A stretch of 38,320 bases of DNA from Pedobacter sp. Leaf216 (GCF_001421515.1 NZ_LMKM01000018.1:1-38320); one strand, 5' to 3'. Counted from the first letter of the stretch, positions 10,801 through 18,796 are shown. Program-made: numbers and translations. The notes: generated by a model from the letters alone, not told the origin.

Positions 10801-12068
10801 TTACTGCTATTGGCAGGAGTGGTTTGGAAGAAAGAAAGTACAGCATTGGAATTTGTTTGCCTGATTGCCCCGCCCTGGTAAGCATTTAGTTGCGCAATAA
10901 GGTTGTTAGATTGTTGTGAAAAACCTGTAGCGGTAGTTCCGGCAGGCAAACCCGAAGTTCCGCCGGTAAGCAAAGATGTGTTGAAAGGAACATTTTCACC
11001 CAAATCCATTAAACCCAATACATCTCGTGAATCGTTGGTATTTCCAGCTTTATTGGTAATCCAAACCTCTATTTTGGTAATCTGGATCGGCGAGGTGATA
11101 ATTGGGGCATTAGCCAGGTTTTTGTTGTAATTATTTCTAAAATACTGCGATAGGAAATAGTGCTTATTGGCCTCATAACTATCAATATTTACGGTGGTGG
11201 TGTTTTGCTGCGCACCGTTGGTAATCTTAATCTCCCTTGATTCTGATTTCTGCTGAGTGTATACACTGGTCACATTCAACCGCCCGAATTTCAACTGTGT
11301 CTTAATCCCGAAAAGTGCCTGTGTTCCGGTAATCAGTGAAGTATTTAAAGGCAAACTTACGTTACCTGCCTCAATCTTCTGGATAATATCATCCGGCCCG
11401 CCTGAATAATCCAGTTTAATCTGGTTCTCAAAATCGAACTGAGCCTCCGTATTGTAATTACTTTTAATTTTTAGTTTTGTTCCGATATTTCCAACCAGGT
11501 CCATCTGGATCCTTTGGTTAAAATCGAAATTTGTCTGCACCCGTTGCCTTTCGTTAAAAAGCGGATTTTCATTTTTATTCACCCTGCCTAAAAAAGTAAG
11601 TTCGGCTTCACCTCGGGGCTGGATATCGATGGTAGTTCCACCAAATAATTTTTCGAATGCTTTACTGTTTACCTGAATCTGCGGAATAATACCAGTGCTT
11701 CTGTAATCGCTTACCTCGGCATTCGATATACTGCGCCAATTGCCGCGTTTGATCTCACTGCTAACCAGACGCTGGTATTCATCAATCGTTAAATATTGAG
11801 TATTTAAAACAAAATTATCTCCTATGAGTTCTTTAACTACATAGCGTTTATTTTTGGCATCGTATTCTACAACGCGCTTTAAATTACTTGGAGATGGATA
11901 AAAAGGATTAACAGCTGGACTGAGGCCCAAACGTTCTTTTTCTTTCAAACCAAAATTATTTTTTGGCTTAATTGTATCCACCTTGCTTGGAACAACTTGA
12001 GTGTAAGCGTTTTGAGAAGCAATTAAAAAAAGAGGAATGAGAAACAGAAATGTAGATATTCTCTTCAA
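4869..12068 (-). CDS. sprA: SprA, type 9 secretion system translocon
   Basis: A 2399-residue outer-membrane protein, in the normal giant size range for SprA. SprA forms the very large beta-barrel pore through which type 9 substrates, including adhesins of gliding bacteria, cross the outer membrane. The sequence shows a signal peptide (MKRISTFLFLIPLFLIASQNAYTQ), SprA-typical blocks such as GFVEFWVMDPF-like IEFWVMDPFI and SYLDDFEASRSVIDL, and a C-terminal strand ending FGFSLRFTLN. The start is TTG at 12068. No ATG precedes the signal peptide, and the ruvA stop lies 11 bases upstream. It is therefore the last gene of the maeB-ruvA-sprA operon. No other T9SS component is in the window. Confidence 0.95.
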   Translation of the reverse strand: MKRISTFLFLIPLFLIASQNAYTQVVPSKVDTIKPKNNFGLKEKERLGLSPAVNPFYPSPSNLKRVVEYDAKNKRYVVKELIGDNFVLNTQYLTIDEYQRLVSSEIKRGNWRSISNAEVSDYRSTGIIPQIQVNSKAFEKLFGGTTIDIQPRGEAELTFLGRVNKNENPLFNERQRVQTNFDFNQRIQMDLVGNIGTKLKIKSNYNTEAQFDFENQIKLDYSGGPDDIIQKIEAGNVSLPLNTSLITGTQALFGIKTQLKFGRLNVTSVYTQQKSESREIKITNGAQQNTTTVNIDSYEANKHYFLSQYFRNNYNKNLANAPIITSPIQITKIEVWITNKAGNTNDSRDVLGLMDLGENVPFNTSLLTGGTSGLPAGTTATGFSQQSNNLIAQLNAYQGGAIRQTNSNAVLSFFQTTPANSSNTDNFAKLIYARKLTEREFTFQPQLGYLSLNNPLNADEVLAVAYRYTYNGVEYQVGEFSTDVTFDAANPKVLFAKLLKNETTKIQLPTWDLMMKNIYSIGGYQISSQNFKLDIYRIDNETGVDNPVMTEGQNTANKQWIALTEFDRLNQQNERKPDGIFDFVAANNAFGSYSTASNANQASMFGVGSNGQTSLVTNTNSGYITIDPANGRIIFPVIEPFGKDLAARFLPSEQALINKYTFTALYDSTQTIAKQLFQNQNRYIIKVNYQSDISSEFSLNAINVPEGSVKVFAGTMPLTEGVDFTVDYQGGRVSIINQALLVSGQPIRITTENNELFGLQQRSLFGTRLDYRVNNKLNLGGTIMNLTEKPLTQKVNIGEEPISNTIWGADINYSSPSRFLTKMVDKLPFISTKAPSSVTFYGEFAQLIPGHPRALNFAGSKNGVSYLDDFEASRSVIDLKSAIAWQLSGTPQLFSEYDKSNDLSYGYNRARIAFYNIDPTFYNSAASTTPANIRGNRSELSNHYVREVIEQEVFPFKETATGQALNITTFDVAYYPTVRGPYNFRTTDFRPDGSLLQPRNNWGGFQRKIETNDFEALNVGFIEFWVMDPFIYKPNSAGGDMYFNLGNISEDILKDGRKSLENGLPATNDPTKYDETAWGRVPKLQPVVQAFDNNANARRAQDVGLDGLSDADEKIKFAAAITQIKGQLNATASTALDADPSSDNYAYFRGPALDQINAGILKRYEKYNGTEGNSKTSQQSQEELGLENSASTSLPDGEDINRDNNMTQSDEYFQYKVSIRPGDLNVGQNFITDKVTSQVKLANGNTQAVSWYQFRIPIGQYQDKVGGIQDFKSIRFFRMFMTNFADTAIMRFAKLQLIRGEWREYNASNVAAQVIVDPSLPALTPDNSTIEVSTVNIEENGKRSPIPYVTPPGILRERDYSNYRGDTRLNEQSLSVSVKNLRDGYSRAAFKTAYSDFRSYKHLEMFVHAEAINNQLLNDNDVSAFLRIGTDNQDNYYEYVMPLKVTNPGTSDPDAIWPEANRMDIDLTLFQNAKLARNVAKLANGQPWPTNVPFTYTDGLRTIVVKGQPDMSKVRVYMVGIKNPLRTVTDGARDDGQDKNALVWFNELRLTEFDEKGGWAATGRLNLKLADFADVNISGSKSTIGFGSIDSKVSERNRADNVLLDVSSAMELGKFLPQKSGVKIPMFVSYSKQVSTPQYNPRTPDIELKNALDQSTKAQKDSILNFAQDYTVRRGINFTNVRKDRVNNSKPIHLWDIENFSASYAYTQYNHRDFINQSSIQNTYRASLQYSYSKEAKTIAPFEKIIKSNMLALLKDFNFSIFPSAINFRIDVDRLYSENTLRNNDPNNSIGVYQSGYGTTFNKNFTMSRIYGIAWNLTRSLQLDFNATNYSIIDEPDGRIEGLKRDTVWENLKRLGRTTDYNHNLNVTYNLPIDKIPGLNWVTVKTRYGTNFNWQTEPLSTLRDPNINLGNTVQNSRTVQVNPTLNLTTLYNKFGFIRNAGNDQDGGGAKNFFINLLTSLKNVNASFVQTKGIFLPGYLPTTKYFGIDNATGAPGLGFAFGSQRDIREMALNSGWLTTDTLQTQLYVNTLREDLQLTGQVEPFKDLRITLKANKAQTRNFSTNFRYVASASSFENLSAITTGDYSVSYIALGTAFKESNSSTVSSLFNQFMANRIIISRRLGAQNPNSSGINSGFADGYGKESQDVIISAFMAAYSGKDAGKTKMNAFPKIPLPNWSLTYSGLTRIPFIADKFSSVDIRHGYRSAYNINGFNSLLRYQETNGGVSSRDVNNNFLPEYQFAQVTISEYFSPLIGVDTRFKNNLTASFELNRSRLLGLSLSNSQLAQLSENNMVLGLGYRTNKFRFPFGWFKSLKMDNNMDFKLDVAIRDNKTVIYRADVTEAEVSSGAKNITLRPSVDYVLNQKFNIKLFYDSNITKPYTSQTFNTSFSNFGFSLRFTLN

Positions 12069-12079
12069 AGGCAGTAGAT

Positions 12080-12664
12080 CTATAAAGTTTTTAAAGCATG
12101 TTTAATTAATTGCTCTACCGAAAGCGTTCCCTCTGTCACTTTTAATATCTGGTCTATAGTTTTTTCGGCGGTTTGTTTGGCGAATCCGAGCATTACCAAT
12201 GCTGATAACGCTTCATCTTTCACAGTATTGTGTTGAGGCATAGAAATTAATGAATCTACACCTTCCTTTTTTAATTTATCCTGAAGCTCTAAAACCAGGC
12301 GTTGTGCGGTTTTTGCGCCCAGGCCCTTAATCCGCTGAATTAAAGGCAAATCGGCCTTAACAATTGCGGTTTGTATCTCTACTGGGGTAATGGACGATAA
12401 AATCATCCTGCCTGTATTCGGCCCAATGCCCGTTACCGATATCAAGTGTAAAAATAAACGGCGTTCGCCTTCATCAGCGAAGCCGTATAATGTGTGTGCA
12501 TCTTCTTTTACATGTAGCCAGGTGTAGAGTTTACACCTTTCAGCATCGCCCAAAGCGCTATATGTGTTTAAAGATATGTTAATATGATAGCCTATACCTC
12601 CGGCTTCAACCACAACATAAGCCGGGTTTTTAAATGTCAATTTACCATCAATATAGGCGTACAT
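12080..12664 (-). CDS. ruvA: Holliday junction branch migration protein RuvA
   Basis: RuvA binds four-way DNA junctions and recruits the RuvB motor during recombinational repair. The 194-residue length is typical. Domain I starts with MYAYIDGKLTFKNPAYVVVEAGGIGYHI. Two helix-hairpin-helix segments follow: LISVTGIGPNTGRMIL and RIKGLGAKTAQRLVLELQDKL. A C-terminal RuvB-contacting domain begins near DEALSALVMLGF. The gene starts 6 bases after the maeB stop and ends 11 bases before the sprA start. ruvB and ruvC are not in the window. Confidence 0.97.
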   Translation of the reverse strand: MYAYIDGKLTFKNPAYVVVEAGGIGYHINISLNTYSALGDAERCKLYTWLHVKEDAHTLYGFADEGERRLFLHLISVTGIGPNTGRMILSSITPVEIQTAIVKADLPLIQRIKGLGAKTAQRLVLELQDKLKKEGVDSLISMPQHNTVKDEALSALVMLGFAKQTAEKTIDQILKVTEGTLSVEQLIKHALKTL

Positions 12665-12670
12665 GTAATG

Positions 12671-14992
12671 CTACTTTTTAGTTGTTTTTCCAAATATACC
12701 TTTTCGTTTCGATGTTGCAATTTCTTCTTTTGCCTGCACATCTACAACAGCAATGGTTACCATATTAACGATTTCGCGTACAGAACTACCTAATTGAACA
12801 ATATGAACAGGTTTATTCAACCCTAAAAGGATCGGACCAACCGCCTCGGCCCCTCCAAGTTCTTGTAACAATTTGTATGCAATGTTTCCAGATTCGAGAT
12901 TTGGGAACACCAAAGTATTCGCCGGAGCATCTGCCAGGGTGCTGAAAGGGAAATTATCCTGCAGCAATTCATTGTTAATGGCAAAATTTCCCTGCATCTC
13001 CCCGTCTACCACAATTTCAGGATGGTTTTTATGAAGAAGGTTTACCGTTTCCCTTACTTTATTTGGTGTTACCCCATCATTCGAACCAAAATTTGAATAA
13101 GATAATAAGGCAATACGCGGTTTGATGTTAAACTGCTTAACAGATTTATCGATCAGTAAGGTAATATCCACCAGTTCTTCTGCCGTTGGATCTACGTTTA
13201 CTGTGGTATCGCCAAAGAAAACGGGCCCCTTTTTGGTCATCATCATATACATACCAGCCACACGTTTTACGCCTGGCTCTACCCCGATTACCTGCAAAGC
13301 AGGCTTAATGGTAGCACCATAATTTTTTGTCAAACCCGAAATCATGGCATCGGCCTCGCCAAACTCCACCATCGATGCACCATAGTAGTTACGGTCTCTC
13401 AATAATTTAGTGGCATCGCGCATAGAAGAAACACCCTTACGCTGACGTTTTTTAAATAATGCTTCTGCATATTGCTTGGTCTTGTCAGGGTTCTGCATCT
13501 GATCGATAATCTCTACCCCATCTAGCTCCAGTGCATGTTCATCGATAATTGCCTGTATTTTTTCTTTATTTCCCAAAAGAATTGGAATAGCAATGTTATC
13601 ATCTTTTACAATCTGGGCAGCCTTTAAAATTTTATAGTTATCTGCCTCAGCAAATACCACACGTTTAGGATCCATCTTTGCTTTGGTGGTTACCGCCCTC
13701 ATAATGGCATCATCCAAGCCTAAACGTTTTCTTAATTCTTCATTATAGGCATCCCAATCGGTAATGATTTTTCTGGCCACGCCGCTCTCAATGGCTGCTT
13801 TCGCTACCGCTGTTGATACTTCCGTAATCAGCCTGAAATCAACTGGTTTTGGAATGATATAATCGCGCCCAAATTTTAAGTTACGGGCATTGTAAGCCAA
13901 GTTTACAGCTTCCGGAACCGATTTTTTAGCCAGTTCTGCAATCGCCTTAACCGCAGCAATTTTCATGGCTTCATTGATGCTGGTTGCCCTAACATCTAAC
14001 GCTCCCCTAAAAATATAAGGAAAACCCAAAACGTTGTTCACCTGGTTGGGATAATCAGAACGGCCAGTAGCCATAATAATGTCCTTACGTGTTTTAATGG
14101 CCAGTTCATAAGCAATCTCAGGATTTGGATTGGCCATGGCAAACACAATCGGGTTTTTAGCCATCCCCACCAACATATCCGGAGAAATTACGTTTGCAGC
14201 CGAAAGTCCGATAAAAACATCGGCACCCTTCATCGCCTCTCCAATATTAGAAATGCCTTTTCTGGTGGTGGCAAAGCTCATGCGGATATCATCCAGATCG
14301 GTACGGTGAATATCAATTAATCCATTGATATCAAACATAACCAGATTCTCTTTTTTAACCCCTAAACTGAGGTACATTTTAGAGCAGGAAACAGCTGCTG
14401 CACCAGCGCCACTTACTACAACCTGAATTTTATCTATTTTCTTTTTCTGAATTTCGCAGGCATTTAGCAAGGCTGCACCAGAAATTATGGCTGTTCCATG
14501 CTGATCATCATGCATTACAGGAATGTTCATTTCCTGCTTTAAACGCCTTTCAATTTCAAAACATTCTGGTGCTTTAATATCTTCAAGGTTAATCCCCCCG
14601 AAAGTGGGCTCCAAAGCCTTAACGATTTTCACAAAATCATCTACATTTTCGGTATCCAGCTCCAAATCGAATACATCAATATCAGAGAATATTTTAAATA
14701 AAAGGCCTTTACCTTCCATTACCGGCTTGCCGGCTTCCGGACCGATATTGCCCAGGCCCAAAACTGCTGTTCCATTACTGATTACAGCAACTAAATTACC
14801 CTTTGCGGTATATTTATAAACATCATCTTTATTATTTGCTATTTTTAAACAAGGCTCAGCAACTCCTGGAGAGTATGCCAGGGTTAAATCCCTTTGCGAT
14901 GTTGTAGGTTTAGTGGGTACTACTTGTATCTTTCCCGGACGGCCTTGCGAGTGGTAATCCAACGCATCTTGCTTTCTATTCGTATTACTCAT
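12671..14992 (-). CDS. maeB: NADP-dependent malic enzyme with phosphotransacetylase domain
   Basis: Catalyses oxidative decarboxylation of malate to pyruvate, supplying NADPH. The 773 residues comprise a malic enzyme N-terminal domain (about 18-155, with LAYSPGVAEPC and MHDDQHGTAIISG), an NAD(P)-binding domain (about 165-400, with VVSGAGAAAVSC) and a C-terminal phosphate acetyl/butyryl-transferase-like domain (about 430-760). This three-part architecture is the MaeB type, in which the C-terminal domain is usually regulatory rather than catalytic. It is first in the maeB-ruvA-sprA operon. A -7 box lies 24 bases upstream of the ATG. Confidence 0.96.
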   Translation of the reverse strand: MSNTNRKQDALDYHSQGRPGKIQVVPTKPTTSQRDLTLAYSPGVAEPCLKIANNKDDVYKYTAKGNLVAVISNGTAVLGLGNIGPEAGKPVMEGKGLLFKIFSDIDVFDLELDTENVDDFVKIVKALEPTFGGINLEDIKAPECFEIERRLKQEMNIPVMHDDQHGTAIISGAALLNACEIQKKKIDKIQVVVSGAGAAAVSCSKMYLSLGVKKENLVMFDINGLIDIHRTDLDDIRMSFATTRKGISNIGEAMKGADVFIGLSAANVISPDMLVGMAKNPIVFAMANPNPEIAYELAIKTRKDIIMATGRSDYPNQVNNVLGFPYIFRGALDVRATSINEAMKIAAVKAIAELAKKSVPEAVNLAYNARNLKFGRDYIIPKPVDFRLITEVSTAVAKAAIESGVARKIITDWDAYNEELRKRLGLDDAIMRAVTTKAKMDPKRVVFAEADNYKILKAAQIVKDDNIAIPILLGNKEKIQAIIDEHALELDGVEIIDQMQNPDKTKQYAEALFKKRQRKGVSSMRDATKLLRDRNYYGASMVEFGEADAMISGLTKNYGATIKPALQVIGVEPGVKRVAGMYMMMTKKGPVFFGDTTVNVDPTAEELVDITLLIDKSVKQFNIKPRIALLSYSNFGSNDGVTPNKVRETVNLLHKNHPEIVVDGEMQGNFAINNELLQDNFPFSTLADAPANTLVFPNLESGNIAYKLLQELGGAEAVGPILLGLNKPVHIVQLGSSVREIVNMVTIAVVDVQAKEEIATSKRKGIFGKTTKK

Positions 14993-15015
14993 TAAGTAAC
15001 TTATTAGTGACGGTG

Positions 15016-15023
15016 CAAAGGTA
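15016..15023 (-). promoter_or_regulatory. Promoter -7 box of maeB-ruvA-sprA
   Basis: TACCTTTG on the minus strand (15023-15016) is an exact TAnnTTTG box, 23 bases before the maeB ATG. The -33 position holds only TTTTA, so the upstream element is weak. Confidence 0.5.
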
Positions 15024-15058
15024 CAATTCTTTTTATGAGGCTTAAAATAAAAAGCCGT

Positions 15059-15532
15059 TCAAAAAAAGTTAAATAAGAATAATTGAGCAATATAGGAAAG
15101 GAGATTCCCCTGCTGGTTCCTTTTTCTGGGCTGGAAGTTCATCTCGAAGTTTTGAGTTAGGTTTTTTTTCTGTTCAATCTCCTTATTCATCCTTTCGATG
15201 GCTAAATTGGCAAAATAGACCGTTAATATGCTATTGTCCCTATGTTTATCAGATAGTTTAAGTGCTTCGATATAGGCAGCTTTGTCAACTGCTTTTATAA
15301 TCAGATGTGGTTGCTTAAACCTGGCTAGAATGTAATTGGAAATCAATCTTCCTACACGGCCGTTACCATCGGGAAAAGGATGGAGATAGATGAAAAACTT
15401 ATGAAATCGTGCGCTGATCTCCAATGAATGTAATTTGCCACTGGCTATTGCATGTTCAGTTGAATCTAACAGTTCTGGCATTCTTTTAATACTAACTTCA
15501 AAATCGCCAAAAACCGTATCCCCGGCAGCCAT
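15059..15532 (-). CDS. Fic-domain protein, N-terminally truncated
   Basis: Fic enzymes transfer AMP or related groups from nucleotides to target proteins. The catalytic loop HPFPDGNGRVGR is intact, with His51. The helices around it and the C-terminal helix (AVDKAAYIEALKLSDKHRDN) fit the Fic core. At 157 residues, however, it is short. The usual upstream part with the G-x-[YF]-R segment and the preceding helices is missing, and an in-frame stop lies four codons before the ATG. The end (GNLLSYIAQLFLFNFF) is an unexpectedly hydrophobic tail. It follows mltD by 97 bases on the same strand, with no antitoxin-like partner. It may be a remnant or a minimal Fic protein; activity cannot be judged from sequence. 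Confidence 0.65.
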   Translation of the reverse strand: MAAGDTVFGDFEVSIKRMPELLDSTEHAIASGKLHSLEISARFHKFFIYLHPFPDGNGRVGRLISNYILARFKQPHLIIKAVDKAAYIEALKLSDKHRDNSILTVYFANLAIERMNKEIEQKKNLTQNFEMNFQPRKRNQQGNLLSYIAQLFLFNFF

Positions 15533-15629
15533 TTGAGTTTGGGTTTAAGAAAAATCTAATTCTATCAGCGGCTAAAGTACAAGCTGAAATGCAGTGATAG
15601 AGATCAGCGAAGATTGTATTGCAGGTTTA

Positions 15630-17033
15630 TTACCCTTTGCTAATTTTCAAAATCATACCCACTTGTAAACCCGCTTTGGACAGGCGGTTATCGCGACGGA
15701 TTGTCTGCACGGTCGCACCATCAAATTTTTCAGCAATCTCCGATAAGGTATCGCCGGTTTTAACCGTATAACTTAAAAATGATGCTGGTGCCTTTAATGG
15801 TGTGCGGTTTTTAGCATAAATTTTCAGCCTTTGTCCCGGTACTATTGTCTTACTTTTCAAACCGTTCCACACCCTCAAATCCTGTACCTCAACACCATAT
15901 TTACTGGCTACAGCCGTTAAATTCTGACCGGCAGTAACTTTGTGGTATACTACAGCAGAAACGGCCAGACTTTTACCTTTTTTCTTTCTTAAATCCCTTA
16001 CATCATCAGTGCTGGCCTCTATAACCCTCATGTTTGCTTCGACTTCCTGGTTATTTAACACATCATAAATACCCGCATAATCAATATCCTTCAGTTTGGG
16101 CATCACAATCCGTTTCGGCTCATCATCCGTACCGTTTACAATCTTTTTCTTATATGATGGATTTAACGCCATCATCGCTGCCTCTTCAATATTGAGCACC
16201 TTTGCCAGTGTAGATAAAGAAACAAAACGGGTAGTTTGAACGGTATCGGTTTTTAAAAACATGGTTGATGCCTGTGCGGTAATCTGATGCTTGCCAGAAT
16301 AGTTCATTACATATACAGCAGCTATAAAAGCGGGCACATAATTTCTGGTTTCTTTAGGTAAAAACTGTCTGATTACCCAAAAATCCCTTGATCCTGCTTT
16401 TTCAATGGCCCTGTTTACATTGCCTTTACCACAGTTATAGGCAGCAATGGCCAAAAGCCAATCGCCCAATTCTTCAAACGCATCCCTAAAATAAGCTGCG
16501 GCAGCATAACTGGCCTGAATAGGATCTTTCCGCTCATCAACAAAATTATCCATTTTTAAGCCATAGGCTTTACCCGTACCAAACATAAACTGCCAGATCC
16601 CTGTTGCGCCAACTCTGGAAATGGCATGCGGGTTCATCTGTGATTCTACAATGGTTAAATATTTAATTTCCTGCGGAATGTTATAATCTTTTAAAGCCTT
16701 ATCAAAAATCGGGAAATAATAACTCGATAAACCAATCATTTTGCCGAACATATCCTTACGCTTCGCATAAATATCAATGTACTGCTGTACGTATTCGTTG
16801 TAAGGAAGTGGAACTGTTTTCGCGATGGAATCAAGCCTGAGCTTATAAATAAAGTTCTGTCCCATGGTTAATGGGTTTTCAGAAACTGAAGGCACCGCTA
16901 CAGTATCGGTATTGATAAAAATGTTGTTGTGTACCTTCGGGAGACTATCTAATCTGAGTGTTTGTTGCGCAGAAGCGGAAGAAATATATCCTAAGCAAGC
17001 ACAAATTGAAGCAAAAAGTAATTTTTTAATCAT
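15630..17033 (-). CDS. Membrane-bound lytic transglycosylase with two LysM domains, MltD-like
   Basis: Cleaves glycan strands of peptidoglycan in the periplasm to form 1,6-anhydro ends. The 467 residues begin with a signal peptide (to about SASAQ, residue 23). The SLT/GH23 domain spans about 108-230. Its probable catalytic Glu130 lies in TIVESQMNPHAISRVGATGIWQFM, and AAYNCGKGNVNRAI follows. Two LysM peptidoglycan-binding repeats occupy about 363-408 and 422-467. This order matches MltD. The start ATG at 17033 lies about 120 bases beyond gatA, with a repeat-like palindromic element between them, so it may or may not share the gatA transcript. There is no lipobox, so it is probably periplasmic or loosely attached. 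Confidence 0.9.
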   Translation of the reverse strand: MIKKLLFASICACLGYISSASAQQTLRLDSLPKVHNNIFINTDTVAVPSVSENPLTMGQNFIYKLRLDSIAKTVPLPYNEYVQQYIDIYAKRKDMFGKMIGLSSYYFPIFDKALKDYNIPQEIKYLTIVESQMNPHAISRVGATGIWQFMFGTGKAYGLKMDNFVDERKDPIQASYAAAAYFRDAFEELGDWLLAIAAYNCGKGNVNRAIEKAGSRDFWVIRQFLPKETRNYVPAFIAAVYVMNYSGKHQITAQASTMFLKTDTVQTTRFVSLSTLAKVLNIEEAAMMALNPSYKKKIVNGTDDEPKRIVMPKLKDIDYAGIYDVLNNQEVEANMRVIEASTDDVRDLRKKKGKSLAVSAVVYHKVTAGQNLTAVASKYGVEVQDLRVWNGLKSKTIVPGQRLKIYAKNRTPLKAPASFLSYTVKTGDTLSEIAEKFDGATVQTIRRDNRLSKAGLQVGMILKISKG

Positions 17034-17059
17034 GGGCTATTGGTTTATTCAGTATCGCC

Positions 17060-17121
17060 ATTCCGAACCTGATTCAGAATCTATTGTATAGATGCCAGTC
17101 CTGAAAACATCAGGACGGCAT
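17060..17121. repeat. Pair of intergenic inverted repeats, REP-like
   Basis: Two adjacent dyads fill the gatA-mltD spacer. The first is ATTCCGAA-N5-TTCAGAAT (17060-17080, one G-T mismatch). The second has arms ATGCC and GTCCTGA (with A97 of 17097 bulged) pairing with TCAGGAC-GGCAT across a five-base loop (17092-17121). No T-run follows on either strand, so a simple terminator is unlikely. The form resembles a dispersed extragenic palindrome. Other copies cannot be checked within this window. Confidence 0.45.
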
Positions 17122-17155
17122 GGCAGTTACTGCACACAGCTCAAAGAGCTAATGC

Positions 17156-18574
17156 CTATTTTAAAAAAGCCTGAGAAAAAGCCAAAAGCTTATCTTCCTC
17201 AAAATGTTTGGCTGTAAATTGAATACTTAACGGCAAATCATCATTATTATTGCCTAAAGGCAAAGCAATTGCCGGGTTACCGCTTAAAGATGGCAATACC
17301 GTAAATATATCGGCCATGTACATCACCAGCGCATCCTGTAGGTTATCACCGATTTTAAAAGCAGTAGTAGGTGCCACAGGAGAAAGAATTAAATCATAAT
17401 CCTGAAATAAAGCATCCATTTTTTCTCTTATTAAACGCCTTACCTGCTGCGCTTTCTGATAATAAGCATCATAATATCCGGCACTTAATACAAAAGTTCC
17501 TAAAAGGATCCTGCGTTTCACTTCCTCTCCAAAACCCTCGGCCCTTGATAGCTTATAAAGTTCGTTTAAAGACTTTGCCTCCAGGTTACGATGGCCATAA
17601 TGCACCCCGTCATACCTGGAAAGATTAGAGGAGGCCTCGGCTGTGGTTAAAATATAATAAGCCGGAACCAAATAATCCAAAAGATCGAAAGAAACATATT
17701 CAATCGTATGCCCGTCTGCTTTCAGTTTATCAATTGATTTTAAAATTGCTGTTTTAATTTCAGGATCAAGCGCATCACTTTCTATCGTTTCTTTTAAAAC
17801 CGCTATTTTTTGTTTTTTATGTTCATTTAACTGAGCAGGATAATCCGGAACGGCTAAGGGCGAAACTGTCGAATCGTAATCATCAGCACCAGCCAAAACC
17901 TGAAGAAGCAGGGCTGCATCCTCTACAGATGAAGTAATTGGGCCAACCTGATCAAAAGATGAAGCGTACGCAATAACACCATACCTGGAAATTCGGCCAT
18001 AAGTTGGCTTTAATCCAATCTGACCGCAAAAAGCAGCCGGTTGGCGGACTGAACCTCCGGTATCGGTACCCAAAGCAGATAAACACATATCTGCCTGAAC
18101 AGCTACAGCAGAACCACCAGAAGATCCTCCCGGCACAAGCTCAGGGTTTGCGGCATTTTTAACGGCTCCATAAAACGAAGTTTCGTTAGAACCACCCATG
18201 GCAAATTCATCACAGTTTAACCGGCCGATAATGATGGCATCTTGCGCCAGTAAACGTTCTACAACCGTTGAGGAATATGGCGATACAAAGCCTTCGAGCA
18301 TTTTTGAAGATGCAGTAACAATATGGTCTTTGTAGCAGATATTATCTTTAATACCAATCACCATCCCTGCAAGTTTACCCGCAGTACCTTCTTTTATCTT
18401 TTGCTGTATCGCTTTCGCCTGAGCTTCGGCCGATAAAAAAAACACCTCATTAAATGCATTGAGGTGTTCATTTTTTTCAATTTGCTTAAAATAATAAGCC
18501 AATAAATCGGGTAAAGTTAATTGCTTTTGCGAAATAAGCGATTGTATCTCTTTAAGAGAGCTGTATTTCTTCAA
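17156..18574 (-). CDS. gatA: Asp-tRNA(Asn)/Glu-tRNA(Gln) amidotransferase subunit A
   Basis: The glutaminase/amidase subunit of GatCAB, which converts mischarged Glu-tRNA(Gln) or Asp-tRNA(Asn) to the correct amide form in the cytoplasm. The 472-residue amidase-signature protein shows the catalytic triad at expected spacing: Lys76 (GIKDNI), cis-Ser151 and nucleophile Ser175 (GTDTGGSVRQPA), with the GGSSGGSA loop. The start is TTG at 18574; no ATG lies at the family N-terminus. It lies 18 bases after the short tatA, so tatA-tatA-gatA is probably one transcript. gatB and gatC are elsewhere. Confidence 0.95.
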   Translation of the reverse strand: MKKYSSLKEIQSLISQKQLTLPDLLAYYFKQIEKNEHLNAFNEVFFLSAEAQAKAIQQKIKEGTAGKLAGMVIGIKDNICYKDHIVTASSKMLEGFVSPYSSTVVERLLAQDAIIIGRLNCDEFAMGGSNETSFYGAVKNAANPELVPGGSSGGSAVAVQADMCLSALGTDTGGSVRQPAAFCGQIGLKPTYGRISRYGVIAYASSFDQVGPITSSVEDAALLLQVLAGADDYDSTVSPLAVPDYPAQLNEHKKQKIAVLKETIESDALDPEIKTAILKSIDKLKADGHTIEYVSFDLLDYLVPAYYILTTAEASSNLSRYDGVHYGHRNLEAKSLNELYKLSRAEGFGEEVKRRILLGTFVLSAGYYDAYYQKAQQVRRLIREKMDALFQDYDLILSPVAPTTAFKIGDNLQDALVMYMADIFTVLPSLSGNPAIALPLGNNNDDLPLSIQFTAKHFEEDKLLAFSQAFLK

Positions 18575-18592
18575 AACTAAAATTTATTGCAA

Positions 18593-18796
18593 TTAAACGG
18601 TTTTATCACGGTTAGATGGATCTACCTGTTCACCATCAACGCCATCTTTACCATCTTTAAATTCTTTAACACCTTTACCTAAACCTCTCATCAGTTCAGG
18701 AATTTTTTTACCACCAAATAATAACAATACCACTACCGCAATAATGATAATTTCTGGTGTTCCAAGCATTGCTGCTATTGTTGTATTTAACATCAT
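18593..18796 (-). CDS. tatA: Twin-arginine translocase subunit TatA, short paralogue
   Basis: A pore-forming subunit of the Tat pathway, which exports folded proteins across the inner membrane. The 67 residues show one N-terminal transmembrane helix (about 14-28, PEIIIIAVVVLLLF), the GGKKIPELMRGLGKGVKEFK amphipathic helix typical of TatA/E, and a short acidic tail. Two consecutive ATGs begin it. It lies 8 bases after a second tatA-like gene. No tatC is present in the window. Confidence 0.92.
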   Translation of the reverse strand: MMLNTTIAAMLGTPEIIIIAVVVLLLFGGKKIPELMRGLGKGVKEFKDGKDGVDGEQVDPSNRDKTV

